From the NCBI RefSeq assembly GCF_964340395.1, contig NC_135549.1, positions 33,640,832 to 33,704,831 on the forward strand: 64,000 bases of DNA, given 5' to 3'. Below are positions 33,417 to 48,229 of the stretch, in pieces (positions within the stretch are counted from its first letter, which is position 1; every line of letters starts with the position of its first letter). The notes beneath the pieces were generated by a model, which ran no database searches, was not told where the DNA came from, and saw only the letters and a list, made by a program, of their open reading frames with translations. Both the position numbers and the translations under genes were made by a program. The DNA comes from Glandiceps talaboti. Its lineage: Eukaryota; Hemichordata; Enteropneusta; Spengelidae.

Positions 33417-34860
33417 GTTAAAGCTGGTTGGATGCTGTCTGAGTGTCTAGATATAGAAATGTTAAAGCTGGTTAGATGCTGTCTGAGTGTCTAGATATAG
33501 AATGTTAAAGCTGGTTGGATGCTGTCTGAGTGACTAGATATAGAAATGTTAAAGCTGGTTGGATGCTGTCTGAGTGACTAGATATAGAAATGTTAAAGCT
33601 GGTTAGATGCTGTCTGAGTGTCTAGATATAGAAATGTTAAAGCTGGTTAGATGCTGTCTGAGTGTCTAGATATAGAAATGTTAAAGCTGGTTGGATGCTG
33701 AGTGAGTGTCTAGATATAGAATGTTAAAGCTGGTTGGATGCTGAGTGAGTGTCTAGATATAGAATGTTAAAGCTGGTTGGATGCTGTCTGAGTGTCTAGA
33801 TATAGAATGTTAAAGCTGGTTGGATGCTGTCTGAGTGTCTAGATATAGAAATGTTAAAGCTGGTTGGATGCTGTCTGAGTGTCTAGATATAGAAATGTTA
33901 AAGCTGGTTGGATGCTGTCTGAGTGTCTAGATATAAATGTTAAAGCTGGTTAGATGCTGTCTGAGTGTCTAGATATAGAAATGTTAAAGCTGGTTGGATG
34001 CTGTCTGAGTGTCTAGATATAGAATTTTAAAGCTGGTTGGATGCTGTCTGAGTGTCTAGATATAGAAATGTTAAAGCTGGTTGGATGCTGTCTGAGTGTC
34101 TAGATATAGAATGTTAAAGCTGGTTGGATGCTGAGTGAGTCACTAGATATAGAAATGTTAAAGCTGGTTGGATGCTGTCTGAGTGTCTAGATATAGAATG
34201 TTAAAGCTGGTTAGATGCTGTCTGAGTGTCTAGATATACTATAATAGAATGTTAAAGCTGGTTAGATGCTGTCTGAGTGTCTAGATATAGAAATGTTAAA
34301 GCTGGTTGGATGCTGTCTGAGTGTCTAGATATAGAAATGTTAAAGTTGGTTGGATGCTGAGTGAGTGTCTAGATATAGAAATGTTAAAGCTGGTTGGATG
34401 CTGAGTGAGTGTCTAGATATAGAATGTTAAAGCTGGTTGGATGCTGTCTGAGTGTCTAGATATAGAATGTTAAAGCTGGTTAGATGCTGTCTGAGTGTCT
34501 AGATATAGAAATGTTAAAGCTGGTTGGATGCTGTCTGAGTGTCTAGATATAGAATGTTAAAGCTGGTTAGATGCTGTCTGAGTGTCTAGATATAGAAATG
34601 TTAAAGCTGGTTGGATGCTGAGTGAGTGTCTAGATATAGAATGTTAAAGCTGGTTGGATGCTGTCTGAGTGTCTAGATATAGAAATGTTAAAGCTGGTTG
34701 GATGCTGAGTGAGTGTCTAGATATAGAATGTTAAAGCTGGTTAGATGCTGAGTGAGTGTCTAGATATAGAATGTTAAAGCTGGTTGGATGCTGAGTGAGT
34801 GTCTAGATATAGAATGTTAAAGCTGGTTGGATGCTGTCTGAGTGTCTAGATATAGAAATG
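33417..34860 (+). repeat. Minisatellite, ~44-bp unit, about 33 copies
   Basis: Each unit contains 'gttaaagctggttggatgct', then 'gtctgagtgtctagatatag' and 'aaat'. Common variants are ggttAgatgctg, AGTgagtg for TCTgagtg, and gaatg for gaaatg. The array lies within intron 1, embedded in a family B copy. Confidence 0.95.
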
Positions 34861-34929
34861 TTTAAGGCGTGATGACTCATTTCTATTCCTGGTTAAAGGA
34901 ATTAATTCTCATATCCAAAAATAATACTC

Positions 34930-35335
34930 CTGAACTTTGGTGATAATTCTTGGGATGTGGCAATGAAACATTAGTCTTGATAACCCTATTGTAGATCAGG
35001 TTAGGTGTAAAATGCAATTTTCATCAATGACATGAACACCAAAACTGTTGGATAGATTGGTCTGAAATTCTCTTGGAAATTGGAATGTTTTTAGGAGTGA
35101 CACATGTGTACAGGTAGATGAAGAAAAGAAGAGTTGATGACCTATTGATTGTTGATTATAGGCAAAGTAGATTTGAAAAAAAGTGACTTTTGTTCAGAAA
35201 TCTTGAACTCCAAAACTGCGAGGCAGCATTGGACTGAAGTTTGATGGCAGTGTTTTCAAGGAGATATAGATGACAAATTGTGATATGATGACAGCATTAT
35301 TAGTATACAAATTAGGTCTAAGATGTGTCTAAAGT
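34930..35335 (+). repeat. Family B interior, downstream of the minisatellite
   Basis: Blocks such as 'ggatagattggtctgaaatt' and 'cttgaactccaaaactgcga' match other B copies. The right stem-loop is not seen. Confidence 0.6.
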
Positions 35336-35443
35336 TTTGAACTTACCATTGATGGGGTGTTTTGAGACTATCATGAAATAGTGGCTAAAACTTGCCAAAG
35401 CACGTATATACATGTATACTAACTTTATGTCATTTTGTTGTAG

Positions 35444-35633
35444 GCGTGATACACGTTCAAAGCTGAAAGAACAAATGGCTGACAAACTTAGCTTTGCCAA
35501 ACAGATACTCAAAGACAAGGTTCAAGAAAGTGAGCAAGCTGTGAATTATGACAGGAAATGTATAGAAGATGACAGAAATGATATAGTGAAGAAAGCAACC
35601 TATCTCAAACAATTTAGAGATGAAAATAAAAAG
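35444..35633 (+). CDS. Exon 2 of the unidentified coiled-coil protein gene
   Basis: 190 bp between acceptor 'ttttgttgtag' and donor AAG|GTTAGG. The split codon AG|G restores Arg and the phase at the 3' side is 0. It encodes RDTRSKLKEQMADKLSFAKQ, then ILKDKVQESEQAVNYDRK and a run of charged residues to DENKK. This is a strongly helical, Lys/Glu/Gln-rich segment likely to form a coiled coil. Confidence 0.8.
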
Positions 35634-36180
35634 GTTAGGCATTGTATTGGTTTGTTTTGCATTGTATTATGTTTTATTGTATCATATTGTATTGTATTAT
35701 AATTGTATTGTATTGATTTATTCACTGGATACAAAAAGAATACAAATATGTGAAGACCTAGTTTGATCTGAAGTAGTCAAGACTGTGACACTGATCAAAT
35801 CTAAAATGCAGGAAAAACTATTTGAAGACTCAATAATGATTTGTTGAAAGTAATCCTCAACATACTGATCTAAGTAGTACTCTTTGTCAATGTTTGTATG
35901 GCTGTAAGGCAATGGCCTAGTCCCCTCCACCACAGACAAGGAAGAAACAGATCAACAACAGACCACCTCCCATTGTCTGAACTATAGTCTTGGGTAAATA
36001 TATTAATTAGTACTCTAATTGTCATAGAAATAACTTTCAATGTGTGAATCTGCCTGGATTTAAGATATTGTCGTATAAATAACCACACCATAATAAACGG
36101 ATAATATTTGTATCACAACTTTACCCGGATATTGTATTGGCATAGGGAGTAAATGTAGTCTGTTGAATAATAGAGAAGAG
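35634..36180. other. Intron 2, 5' part
   Basis: Starts with a low-complexity (TTGTA)-rich patch (about 35640-35715). Otherwise AT-rich with no recognised feature. Confidence 0.6.
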
Positions 36181-38123
36181 ACACTACACTGTCTATGGTT
36201 GTAGTGGAGGGGAAACACTACACTGTCTATGGTTGTAGTGGAGGGGAAACACTACACTGTCTATGGTTGTAGTGGAGGGGAAACACTACACTACGATTGT
36301 AGTGGAGGGGAAACACTACACTGTCTATGGTTGTAGTGGAGGGGATCACTACACTATGATTGTAGTGGAGGGGAAACACTACACTGTCTATGGTTGTAGA
36401 GGGGGGGGGGAACACTACACTGTCTATGGTTGTAGTGGAGGGGAAACACTACACTGTCTATGGTTGTAGAGGGGGGGGGAACACTACACTGTCTATGGTT
36501 GTACTGGAGGGGAAACACTACACTGTCTATGGTTGTAGTGGAGGGGAAACACTACACTGTCTATGGTTGTAGTGGAGGGGATCACTACACTATGATTGTA
36601 GTGGAGGGGAAACACTACACTGTCTATGGTTGTAGAGGGGGGGGGACACTACACTGTCTATGGTTGTAGTGGAGGGGAAACACTACACTACGATTGTAGT
36701 GGAGGGGAAACACTACACTATGATTGTAGTGGAGGGGAAACACTACACTGTCTATGATTGTAGAGGGGGGGGACACTACACTGTCTATGGTTGTAGTGGA
36801 GGGGAAACACTACACTACAATTGTAGTGGAGGCGAAACACTACACTGTCTATGGTTGTAGAGGGGGGGGCACTACACTGTCTATGGTTGTAGAGGAGGGG
36901 AAACACTACACTGTCTATGGTTGTAGAGGGGGGGGACACTACACTGTCTATGGTGAACTTGTAGTGGAGGGGAACACTACACTATGATTGTAGTGGAGGG
37001 TAAACACTACACTGTCTATGGTTGTAGAGGGGGGGGGGGACACTACACTGTCTATGGTGAACTTGTAGTGGAGAGGATCACTACACTATGATTGTAGTGC
37101 TAGTGTAGGGGAAACACTACACTGTCTATGGTTGTAGAGGGGGGGGACACTACACTGTCTATGGTTGTAGTGGAGGGGAAACACTACACTATGATTGTAG
37201 TGGAGGGGAAACACTACACTGTCTATTGTTGTAGAGGGGGGGGGACACTACACTGTCTATGGTTGTAGTGGAGGGGAAACACTACACTGTCTATGGTGAA
37301 CTTGTAGTGGAGGGGAAACACTAAACTATGATTGTAGTGGAGGGTAAACACTACACTGTCTATGGTTGTAGAGGGGGGAAACACTACACTGTCTATGGTG
37401 AACTTGTAGTGGAGGGGAAACACTACACTATGATTGTAGTGGAGGGTAAACACTACACTGTCTATGGTTGTAGAGGGGGGGAAACACTACACTGTCTATG
37501 GTGAACTTGTAGTGGAGGGGAAACACTACACTATGATTGTAGTGGAGGGTAAACACTACACTGTCTATGGTTGTAGAGGGGGGGGGGACACTACACTGTC
37601 TATGGTGAACTTGTAGTGGAGGGGAAACACTACACTATGATTGTAGTGGAGGGGAAACACTACACTGTCTATGGTTGTAGAGGGGGGAACACTACACTGT
37701 CTATGGTTGTACTGGAGGGGAAACACTACACTGTCTATGGTTGTAGAGGGGGGGGGGACACTACACTGTCTATGGTGAACTTGTAGTGGAGGGGAAACAC
37801 TACACTATGATTGTAGTGGAGGGGAAACACTACACTGTCTATGGTTGTACTGGATGGGGAACACTACACTATGGTTGTAGTGGAGGGGACACACTACACT
37901 GTCTATGGTTGTACTGGAGGGGAAACACTATACTATGGTTGTAGTGGAGGGGAAACACTACACTATGATTGTAGTGGAGGGGAAACACTACACTGTCTAT
38001 GGTTGTACTGGAGGGGAAACACTATACTGTCTATGGTTGTAGTGGAGGGGAAACACTACACTATGATTGTAGTGGAGGGGACACATTACACTGTCTATGT
38101 TGTAGTGGAGGGGAAACACTACA
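36181..38123 (+). repeat. Minisatellite, ~30-34-bp units with long G-runs, ~60 copies
   Basis: Alternating unit types share 'gttgtagtggaggggaaaca' followed by 'ctacactgtctatg' or 'ctacactatg'. Many units replace 'gtggagggg' by 'gag' plus 7-11 G, and some carry an inserted 'gtgaactt'. The array lies in intron 2. ORFs over it are repeat artefacts. Confidence 0.95.
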
Positions 38124-39242
38124 GTGTTTGTGGTTGTGCATGTTTTAGTGTATTTTTGAAACAAGCGATACCAGTGCAGCATACTGGAGATAATAACTGA
38201 GCTCATATATCCCCCTAATATCATAACTAGGCAAAGCCCATAAGCTCGCGCAGGGTAGATTCATTTGTGACCGGCTGCCTGGGCCAGGATTCGTACACTT
38301 GATTTGGGTCATTTTCCAGGGGTATTGACCATCAAAATTTATTTTATTGAATGACATCTAATTCTCTGACATATACGAGAGAAGTAAAGAAAGTCAACAC
38401 TCTATGCAGTTGTTGGTTTCAAAAACCATCATAGCCATTAGATTAATATTGTTGATTTTCAATCAGCCAACTTATCATAGATCGACCCTCCACCAACGTT
38501 GGTCTTTGGATAAATGTTTTGTTAACATTTTGCCAAACATCATGATTTCTGAATTCAACTCGATGATTTAGGAATATTACTGTACCAACAAACATAGGAA
38601 AGCAGTTATTCTTTTTAGAACATGTAAAAAAAAATCAATTATCGACAATATAAATGTCAAAACCGCACTTCCACAACCCGGAAATTCAACTGCGCTATGT
38701 CATCAGTGGTCCGTATCACGTACTGCCGTGCGTCAAACTTCCAAATAATTTCTCCTAGTGGTACAGCGATGCCTTGATACTCGTTACAATGTTACGATAA
38801 TCATGCCAACAGGCCTACTGTTACAATATTGCAATGCATGACGGTGTTATGTCGCCTATGCTATATGACGATACGGTAGCGTGTGGAGGATGCATGTAGC
38901 ACGTAGAAGCACATAGTATATGGAAGGCACATGCGTAGTCACTGCGCGCCGCAATGCATCCCTGGGAGAACCACCAAATTTTTTCGCATAGTATATACGA
39001 CGCGCATGCGTACTAGTCATTGAGCCGCTACGCGGCAGCTTTGCTGCCGCTGCGCGAGCTATTAACACCTTTGAACAATACCCAGTAATGCATTGCTGAT
39101 CTGTTTCTTCAGAGACCCTACACCACGGTCTATGGTTTCTTCCCTGTCTGTGCCGCCATAGATGCTTTGCTTTCTAATGGGATTACCTGGGTATAGTATG
39201 AATCTATGTTAATTTTGTGTTTTTATTTATTTTCTTTGGCAG
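38124..39242. other. Intron 2, 3' part, with a GC-rich palindrome
   Basis: GCGGCAGC-TTT-GCTGCCGC at 39032-39050 is a perfect 8-bp stem with a 3-nt loop, inside an unusually CpG-rich stretch (38930-39060) containing ACGCGCATGCG. No exon candidate in between. Confidence 0.6.
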
Positions 39243-39353
39243 TTAATGGAATGGAAAGAACACCAGGACCATCTCAACAGATTACTTCAAAACAAATATG
39301 AGCAAGAGTTAATACGCTATAATCCGATAAACTGGAGCCATTCACTTACTTGA
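39243..39353 (+). CDS. Last coding exon of the unidentified coiled-coil protein gene
   Basis: Acceptor 'tttctttggcag', phase 0. It encodes LMEWKEHQDHLNRLLQNKYE, then QELIRYNPINWSHSLT and TGA (39351-39353). It completes a 225-residue protein whose C-terminal half is almost entirely charged helix. The ending is distinctive (NPINW) and could serve as a search seed. Confidence 0.75.
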   Translation, partial: LMEWKEHQDHLNRLLQNKYEQELIRYNPINWSHSLT

Positions 39354-40020
39354 TTTAGTTTGAAATACAATTTTTTAAAATATAAATACTGTATATATAA
39401 CTGTTCTTGTTTATTTGATCCAATACACTGTCACTGTGATGGAGGTTTTGTGTTTGAATCCCACATTCTGACTATCCAAGGAGCCACTCAGACTGGATTC
39501 TTTTGTTGAACCAATTTGAAATATACATTATCTCTGCCAGACAAGTTATTTCTCTCACCCAAATTTGAATCTTAATCTGACATTGGTCTGTAATAGCCAT
39601 TAATACTGTATTATATTAATCAATGGCAAAACCTGAATACATGTACACACCTACAGTGGGTCTCCATCAGTTACCATTTCCGTCCAATTTTAATCTGGTA
39701 TACACAACTAACCATTGTACATGTAGTACATAATACATAGTTTATAATATACTACGTTATTAATCAACATAATGTTTTCATATGCAAGCTGGTGTAAAAA
39801 ACAAAATAGAATAGAAATACATTTCAATCATAGTTTAACTAGTCAGTCTATCATTTGTCTGGTTAATAACCATCAAAGAACTCTTTTTTTTTGTATGCAT
39901 CGTAAGTAGCTGGATGTTGTTGTCTATGGAAACTACATTGTCAAACCATTGGAAGAGGTATAGTCATACTTGAATGCCACACTATTAAGAGACAGAAAGG
40001 TAGAACTATTACTTAAACTT
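39354..40020. other. 3' UTR / intergenic
   Basis: AT-rich DNA after the stop codon, without a clear AATAAA close to the gene. Nothing else recognised. Confidence 0.5.
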
Positions 40021-40025
40021 GTTAA

Positions 40026-41475
40026 CACTATACTGTACAGTGATGATAGTGTAAGCTACAGTGGCAAGACTTGTTATTCACTATACTGTACTGTGATGAT
40101 AGTGTAAGCTACAGTGGTAAGACTATTGTTATTCACTATACTGTACTGTGATGATAGTGTAAGCTACAGTGGTAAGACTTGTTATTCACTATACTGTACT
40201 GTGACGATAGTGTAAGCTACAGTGGTAAGACTTGTTATTCACTATACTATACAGTGATGATAGTGTAAGCTACAGTGGTAAGACTTGTTATTCACTATAC
40301 TATACAGTGATGATAGTGTAAGCTACAGTGGTAAGACTTGTTATTCACTATACTGTACAGTGATGATAGTGTAAGCTACAGTGGTAAGACTTGTTATTCA
40401 CTATACTGTACTGTGATGATAGTGTAAGCTACAGTGGTAAGACTTGTTATTCACTATACTATACAGTGATGATAGTGTAAGCTACAGTGGTAAGACTTGT
40501 TATTCACTATACTGTACAGTGATGATAGTGTAAGCTACAGTGGTAAGACTTGTTATTCACTATACTGTACAGTGATGATAGTGTAAGCTACAGTGGTAAG
40601 ACTATTGTTATTCACTATACTGTACAGTGATGATAGTGTAAGCTACAGTGGTAAGACTTGTTATTCACTATACTGTACAGTGATGATAGTGTAAGCTACA
40701 GTGGTAAGACTTGTTATTCACTATACTGTACTGTGATGATAGTGTAAGCTACAGTGGTAAGACTATTGTTATTCACTATACTGTACTGTGATGATAGTGT
40801 AAGCTACAGTGGTAAGACTTGTTATTCACTATACTGTACTGTGATGATAGTGTAAGCTACAGTGGTAAGACTATTGTTATTCACTATACTGTACTGTGAT
40901 GATAGTGTAAGCTACAGTGGTAAGACTTGTTATTCACTATACTGTACAGTGATGATAGTGTAAGCTACAGTGGTAAGACTATTGTTATTCACTATACTGT
41001 ACAGTGATAATAGCGTAAGCTACAGTGGTAAGACTATTGTTATTCACTATACTGTACAGTGATGATAGTGTAAGCTACAGTGGTAAGACTTGTTAATATT
41101 CACTATACTGTACTGTGATGATAGTGTAAGCTACAGTGGTAGGACTTGTTATTCACTATACTGTACAGTGATGATAGTGTAAGCTACAGTGGTAAGACTT
41201 GTTATTCACTATACTGTACAGTGATGATAGTGTAAGCTACAGTGGTAAGACTATTGTTATTCACTATACTGTACTGTGATGATAGTGTAAGCTACAGTGG
41301 TAGGACTTGTTATTCACTATACTGTACTGTGATGATAGTGTAAGCTACAGTGGTAAGACTTGTTATTCACTATACTGTACTGTGATGATAGTGTAAGCTA
41401 CAGTGGTAAGACTTGTTAACACTATACTGTACTGTGATGATAGTGTAAGCTACAGTGGTAAGACTATTGTTATTC
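40026..41475 (+). repeat. Minisatellite, ~53-56-bp hairpin-forming unit, ~27 copies
   Basis: Each unit carries CACTAT ... ATAGTG inverted arms flanking the palindrome ACTGTACAGT (or ACTGTACTGT), then 'gtaagctacagtggtaagac'. A three-base variant ('actattgtt' for 'acttgtt') gives 56-bp units. It begins about 0.7 kb after the three-exon gene. Confidence 0.95.
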
Positions 41476-41714
41476 ACGAACTATAACTAAGTTTACATGG
41501 TTATTGTCAGATATGACTAAGTTTACATGGTTATTGATATGACTGTGAAACGTGAGTGACTTATTATGGTGAAATAGTTGGCATGTTACTGTAACAGAGA
41601 CTAAAATTGACAAGTATTCTCTTTCCTATTGTAGCAGTATTCATATGTTAAACAATAACCAACCAGTCACTATTCTTCATGGCTCAAACTGGTAATTAGG
41701 TTTACATATGAAGA

Positions 41715-42155
41715 TTAATGTTAGCACCAATGGGTAAAGTCTGGCTCTGTCTGTCTGTGTCCATCCGTACATCTCTGACTTTCGTCAGCCAATTCTTTTA
41801 AACCTGGCACAATGAGGTGACATATCATACCCGGTATGAAGCTGTCATTATTAGATTAGATTGAGTGGTATTACTGAATGTAATGTCTAAAAGTCTGAAC
41901 CCCATAAATTATCACATCAGTCACTTTTTGATGCCACTTTTCAGCTTCTATCATTATTGTCAATCAATTTTTGAAAGCTACATGTACGTATCAGAGATTT
42001 ATGATAAGTATCTTTTGCTACAATTTACAAATACTTTGAGATTAATCTGTGACTGAAAAAGCTAAAAACTGCCTTCATGTAAGACATACTTTGGAGCTGT
42101 GTCTTTGATGCGGATTCGTTATTTTTCTATGAATTTCCATACTGTTAATACACAT
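41715..42155 (+). repeat. Degenerate family D-like repeat
   Basis: Left part 'ttagcaccaatgggtaaagt' followed by a CTGTCTGTCTGTG tract and 'tccatccgtacatctctgac', parallel to 13716 onward. The right end is not clear. Confidence 0.4.
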
Positions 42156-42164
42156 GACATCTTT

Positions 42165-42803
42165 TTAAGCACAACTGGATGAGTTTCAGTTAAGTACTGT
42201 GGGCAGTGTAGGTAATTGTGAGCTGCATGTACATGTGTGTGACTGTGTAAATAACCAAATAACTACAAAAACTACAGAGCATAATGGTGTGACACTGATG
42301 GGGCTATATTCCTACATGTTACATGAACAAATATTCAACACCCTGTTGTAATTATTGAAATAAGATCTAAAAATGCATAGTAATTTTTGGTCAAAACTCT
42401 TGACCACCAAAACTACAGGGCATATTAGAAGGGATCATACATGTATAGTTGATAACTTGGTGTTCCTATGGTGTCTAGACATAATAAATAGTTGATAACT
42501 TGGTGTTCCAAGGGTGTCTAGATGATAAATAATTGATAACTTGGTGTTCCTAGGGTGTCTAGATAATAAATAGTTCAAGACAAGATGTCTGATCTTATTA
42601 TTACGTGCAATTTAGACCACAAATGTGAGTTTAATTATTTTTAATTATGTAGTGATAAATGAGTATATGATCAGTATCATGTTCATATGTGCTACAATGC
42701 CATTGGCACTAAGAGTATCATGTTCATATGTGCTACAGAGCCATTGGCATATTTGAGTGTCATGTTCAGTTGTGCTACAATGCCATTGGCACTATTTTTT
42801 GTT
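42165..42803 (+). repeat. Family B repeat with three tandem right ends
   Basis: The left end is degenerate (AGCACAACTGGATGAG). The interior contains three copies of 'agttgataacttggtgttcc' (42437-42570). The right end is repeated three times as about 43-bp units containing 'tgctacaatgccattggcac' (42674-42800), closing with a T-run. Confidence 0.65.
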
Positions 42804-45296
<2,493 letters not shown>

Positions 45297-45436
45297 CGAA
45301 TTATATATATATATATAACAGATAACAGAGCAAAAAATTATTACAAATTACGTAACAGCACATTTTGCAAAAGATGTGAAATGGATAGAGGCATGTGAAA
45401 TGAGATTTTGTGAGACAGCACGCTCACTTGCTTGCC

Positions 45437-45438
<2 letters not shown>

Positions 45439-45479
<41 letters not shown>

Positions 45480-45480
45480 A
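45439..45480. repeat. (CA)n microsatellite
   Basis: CA dinucleotide run with one TA interruption near its end. Confidence 0.95.
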
Positions 45481-45798
45481 TTATGAAAGACAATTAAGAG
45501 CTATGAAATTTCTTTAACCTTGATATATATAATTGAAATAAATTAGAATAAAATCTTTACACTGCATCTTTGTGAAAATGTGTTACAAATGTACCATTAT
45601 CATAGCCCTCATTCAAATTTGACTGACAAGCCTAAGTTTACAGTAAATTTCTAATATTGCACATTATAACTATTCAGTAGAGTAAAGTAATAAAGCCTTC
45701 AATGAATATTACTCATATTGCAAGTACTGCATTATAGATATCAGGCAAGATGTTAGCTATTCAACGGATACACAGGCATGCTTTGACAAATGGCTATC

Positions 45799-46871
45799 GA
45801 TGCATACATAGATCATATAACCTATTTCTATGACATCACTGGATGAATACATAGATCATATAACCTATTTCTATGACATCACTGGATGCATACATAGATC
45901 ATATAACCTATTTCTATGACATCACTGGATGAATACATAGATCATATAACCTATTTCTATGACATCACTGGATGAATACATAGATCATATAACCTATTTC
46001 TATGACATCACTGGATGCATACATAGATCATATAACCTATTTCTATGACATCACTGGATGCATACATAGATCATATAACCTATTTCTATGACATCACTGG
46101 ATGAATACATAGATCATATAACCTATTTCTATGACATCACTGGATGCATACACAGATCATATAACCTATTTCTATGACATCACTGGATGAATACATAGAT
46201 CATATAACCTATTTCTATGACATCACTGGATGAATACATAGATCATATAACCTATTTCTATGACATCACTGGATGCATACATAGATCATATAACCTATTT
46301 CTATGACATCACTGGATGCATACATAGATCATATAACCTATTTCTATGACATCACTGGATGAATACATAGATCATATAACCTATTTCTATGACATCACTG
46401 GATGCATACACAGATCATATAACCTATTTCTATGACATCACTGGATGAATACATAGATCATATAACCTATTTCTATGACATCACTGGATGCATACACAGA
46501 TCATATAACCTATTTCTATGACATCACTGGATGAATACATAGATCATATAACCTATTTCTATGACATCACTGGATGCATACACAGATCATATAACCTATT
46601 TCTATGACATCACTGGATGCATACACAGATCATATAACCTATTTCTATAACATCACTGGATGCATACACAGATCATATAACCTATTTCTATGACATCACT
46701 GGATGCATACACAGATCATATAACCTATTTCTATAACATCACTGGATGCATACACAGATCATATAACCTATTTCTATAACATCACTGGATGCATACACAG
46801 ATCATATAACCTATTTCTATGACATCACTGGATACATACACAGATCATATAACCTATTTCTATAACATCAC
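45799..46871 (+). repeat. Minisatellite, 43-bp unit, ~25 copies, with higher-order structure
   Basis: Unit: 'tgaatacatagatcatataa' then 'cctatttctatgacatcactgga'. The variants gAAT/gCAT, acaTag/acaCag and tGacatc/tAacatc form a pattern. Units 4-9 and 10-15 share the same order (gaat, gaat, gcat, gcat, gaat, gcat-cac), so a six-unit block of 258 bp is duplicated. The last third is dominated by the 'cac' and 'taac' variants. Confidence 0.95.
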
Positions 46872-47370
46872 AGGACGTAGTCCTTAGTAACTAACAAAAT
46901 CAACTACACTGGAGTCAGTAGACCAATTTGTGGTGAGCACACAAACATTGCAAGATTCAACTCTTAATGCTGTCAATTTACTAATAGCTTACATATTTAT
47001 GGATAAAACAAAACTTGGCAGTCCAGAAATTCTTTAGAAACCATAATCAATAAAAAAAAATACATGTCTGGTATTACTGCACAGAAGCTACACAAGAGTA
47101 CATTACTGTCAAATGATACCCCCCCCCCCATTCCCCCTGCCCCATCACTCTTTCAGTCCACTTTCTATTTGACTGAGTGTTTTAAACCTGTTGGATATGT
47201 AACAGACTCAATAGTGAATCAAGTATTAAATGGATACAACAACAACTTATAAAAATAGGTGAATTTACCAACTACATTAGTAAAAGGAAAGATGCATTTA
47301 ACACTGCTGAACCATAAACTTGAATTGCACTTAGACCCTGGAGTGGAGAGTTCTTATAACACACCTTTGG
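46872..47370. other. Downstream flank / 3' UTR of TMEM43
   Basis: Contains a C run near 47119-47128. The immediate minus-strand downstream of 47371 should be the TMEM43 3' UTR; no confident polyadenylation signal was located. Confidence 0.4.
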
Positions 47371-47582
47371 TTAAACTTTAGTTGGTGCTCTCTGATGGCC
47401 TCTCTTTCTTAATGCAATAAACAATGGGATGAGGGATGTGATAAGTAAAAAGACTGTCAATAGAGGGCGCTGTATAACCCACATCATGCCAATCAGACTT
47501 GCAGTAACTGAATAGGATAGTCCAATCACAAAGGCAGGTGGAATCAATTTCTCTAACTCCTTTATCAAAGGAATCCATGATA
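47371..47582 (-). CDS. TMEM43: TMEM43 last coding exon
   Basis: Minus-strand acceptor TTTGTTTCAG, then the remaining two bases of a Val codon and SWIPLIKELEKLIPPAFV... to TAA at 47373-47371. It encodes about 70 residues with two hydrophobic helices (GLSYSVTASLIGMMWVI and LLTVFLLITSLIPLFIAL) and a basic tail (RKRGHQRAPTKV). The order 'xWxPL..L...I..A' + helix + 'RPL' + helix + basic tail is that of the vertebrate TMEM43 C-terminus. TMEM43 is a multi-pass protein of the ER and inner nuclear membrane. Confidence 0.85.
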
Positions 47583-48229
47583 CTGAAACAAAAAATTAAA
47601 TCACATTTTATAATAGACATAATTTTATAGCAAAATAACATGGTCATATTTAAAAAGAATTAAACAGAATGACAAGGTTAATTTAATGTTATTGCCATAC
47701 TAGTCTAGTCCCTATATCGAATTGTTACAATTTATACTTCCAGTCAGGTATAGTCAAAGACATCACTGAGTGCAATTTAAAATTCATCCACAGCCATCCA
47801 TACAGTCAAAGACATTTACTGAGTGCAATTTGAAATTCATCCACAGCCACCCACACGTCATTAACATCATGTCTTTGTTAATCAATCACAAAATTCTAAC
47901 CAATAACACAGTCCCTCATAAAGTAAGTGTCTACAGGGGCAGTTATGTAATTTCCAAATATGGTATACTAGTATTTGTCAGCTCAGGATGCTTTTATACA
48001 CTGTTTACATCACTATAACAGTTGGGGTTCACTGATTGGATGAACAAGTTTTTGTGCTGATTGACAGACTTTGACCATGTGTGGTTCAAGTTACAGACCA
48101 CATTGGTAGTGTAGAGACCATGTTGGCATCTAACCTATTCAATAGCCACAAAACAGAAATTAGATACAAAATAAAAAGTAACAAGATTTAAAGTGCCTCC
48201 AGTAAGGGCAAAACCAGACTATTATTATG

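Noticed and set aside
36181-38123. Many overlapping ORFs (YGCSGGETLHC-type repeats)
   Set aside because: Products of the 30-34-bp minisatellite, disrupted by variable G-runs.
39440-39470. B-box-like 'tgtttgaatccca' suggesting a tRNA or SINE
   Set aside because: No A box, cloverleaf or multicopy relatives visible in the window.
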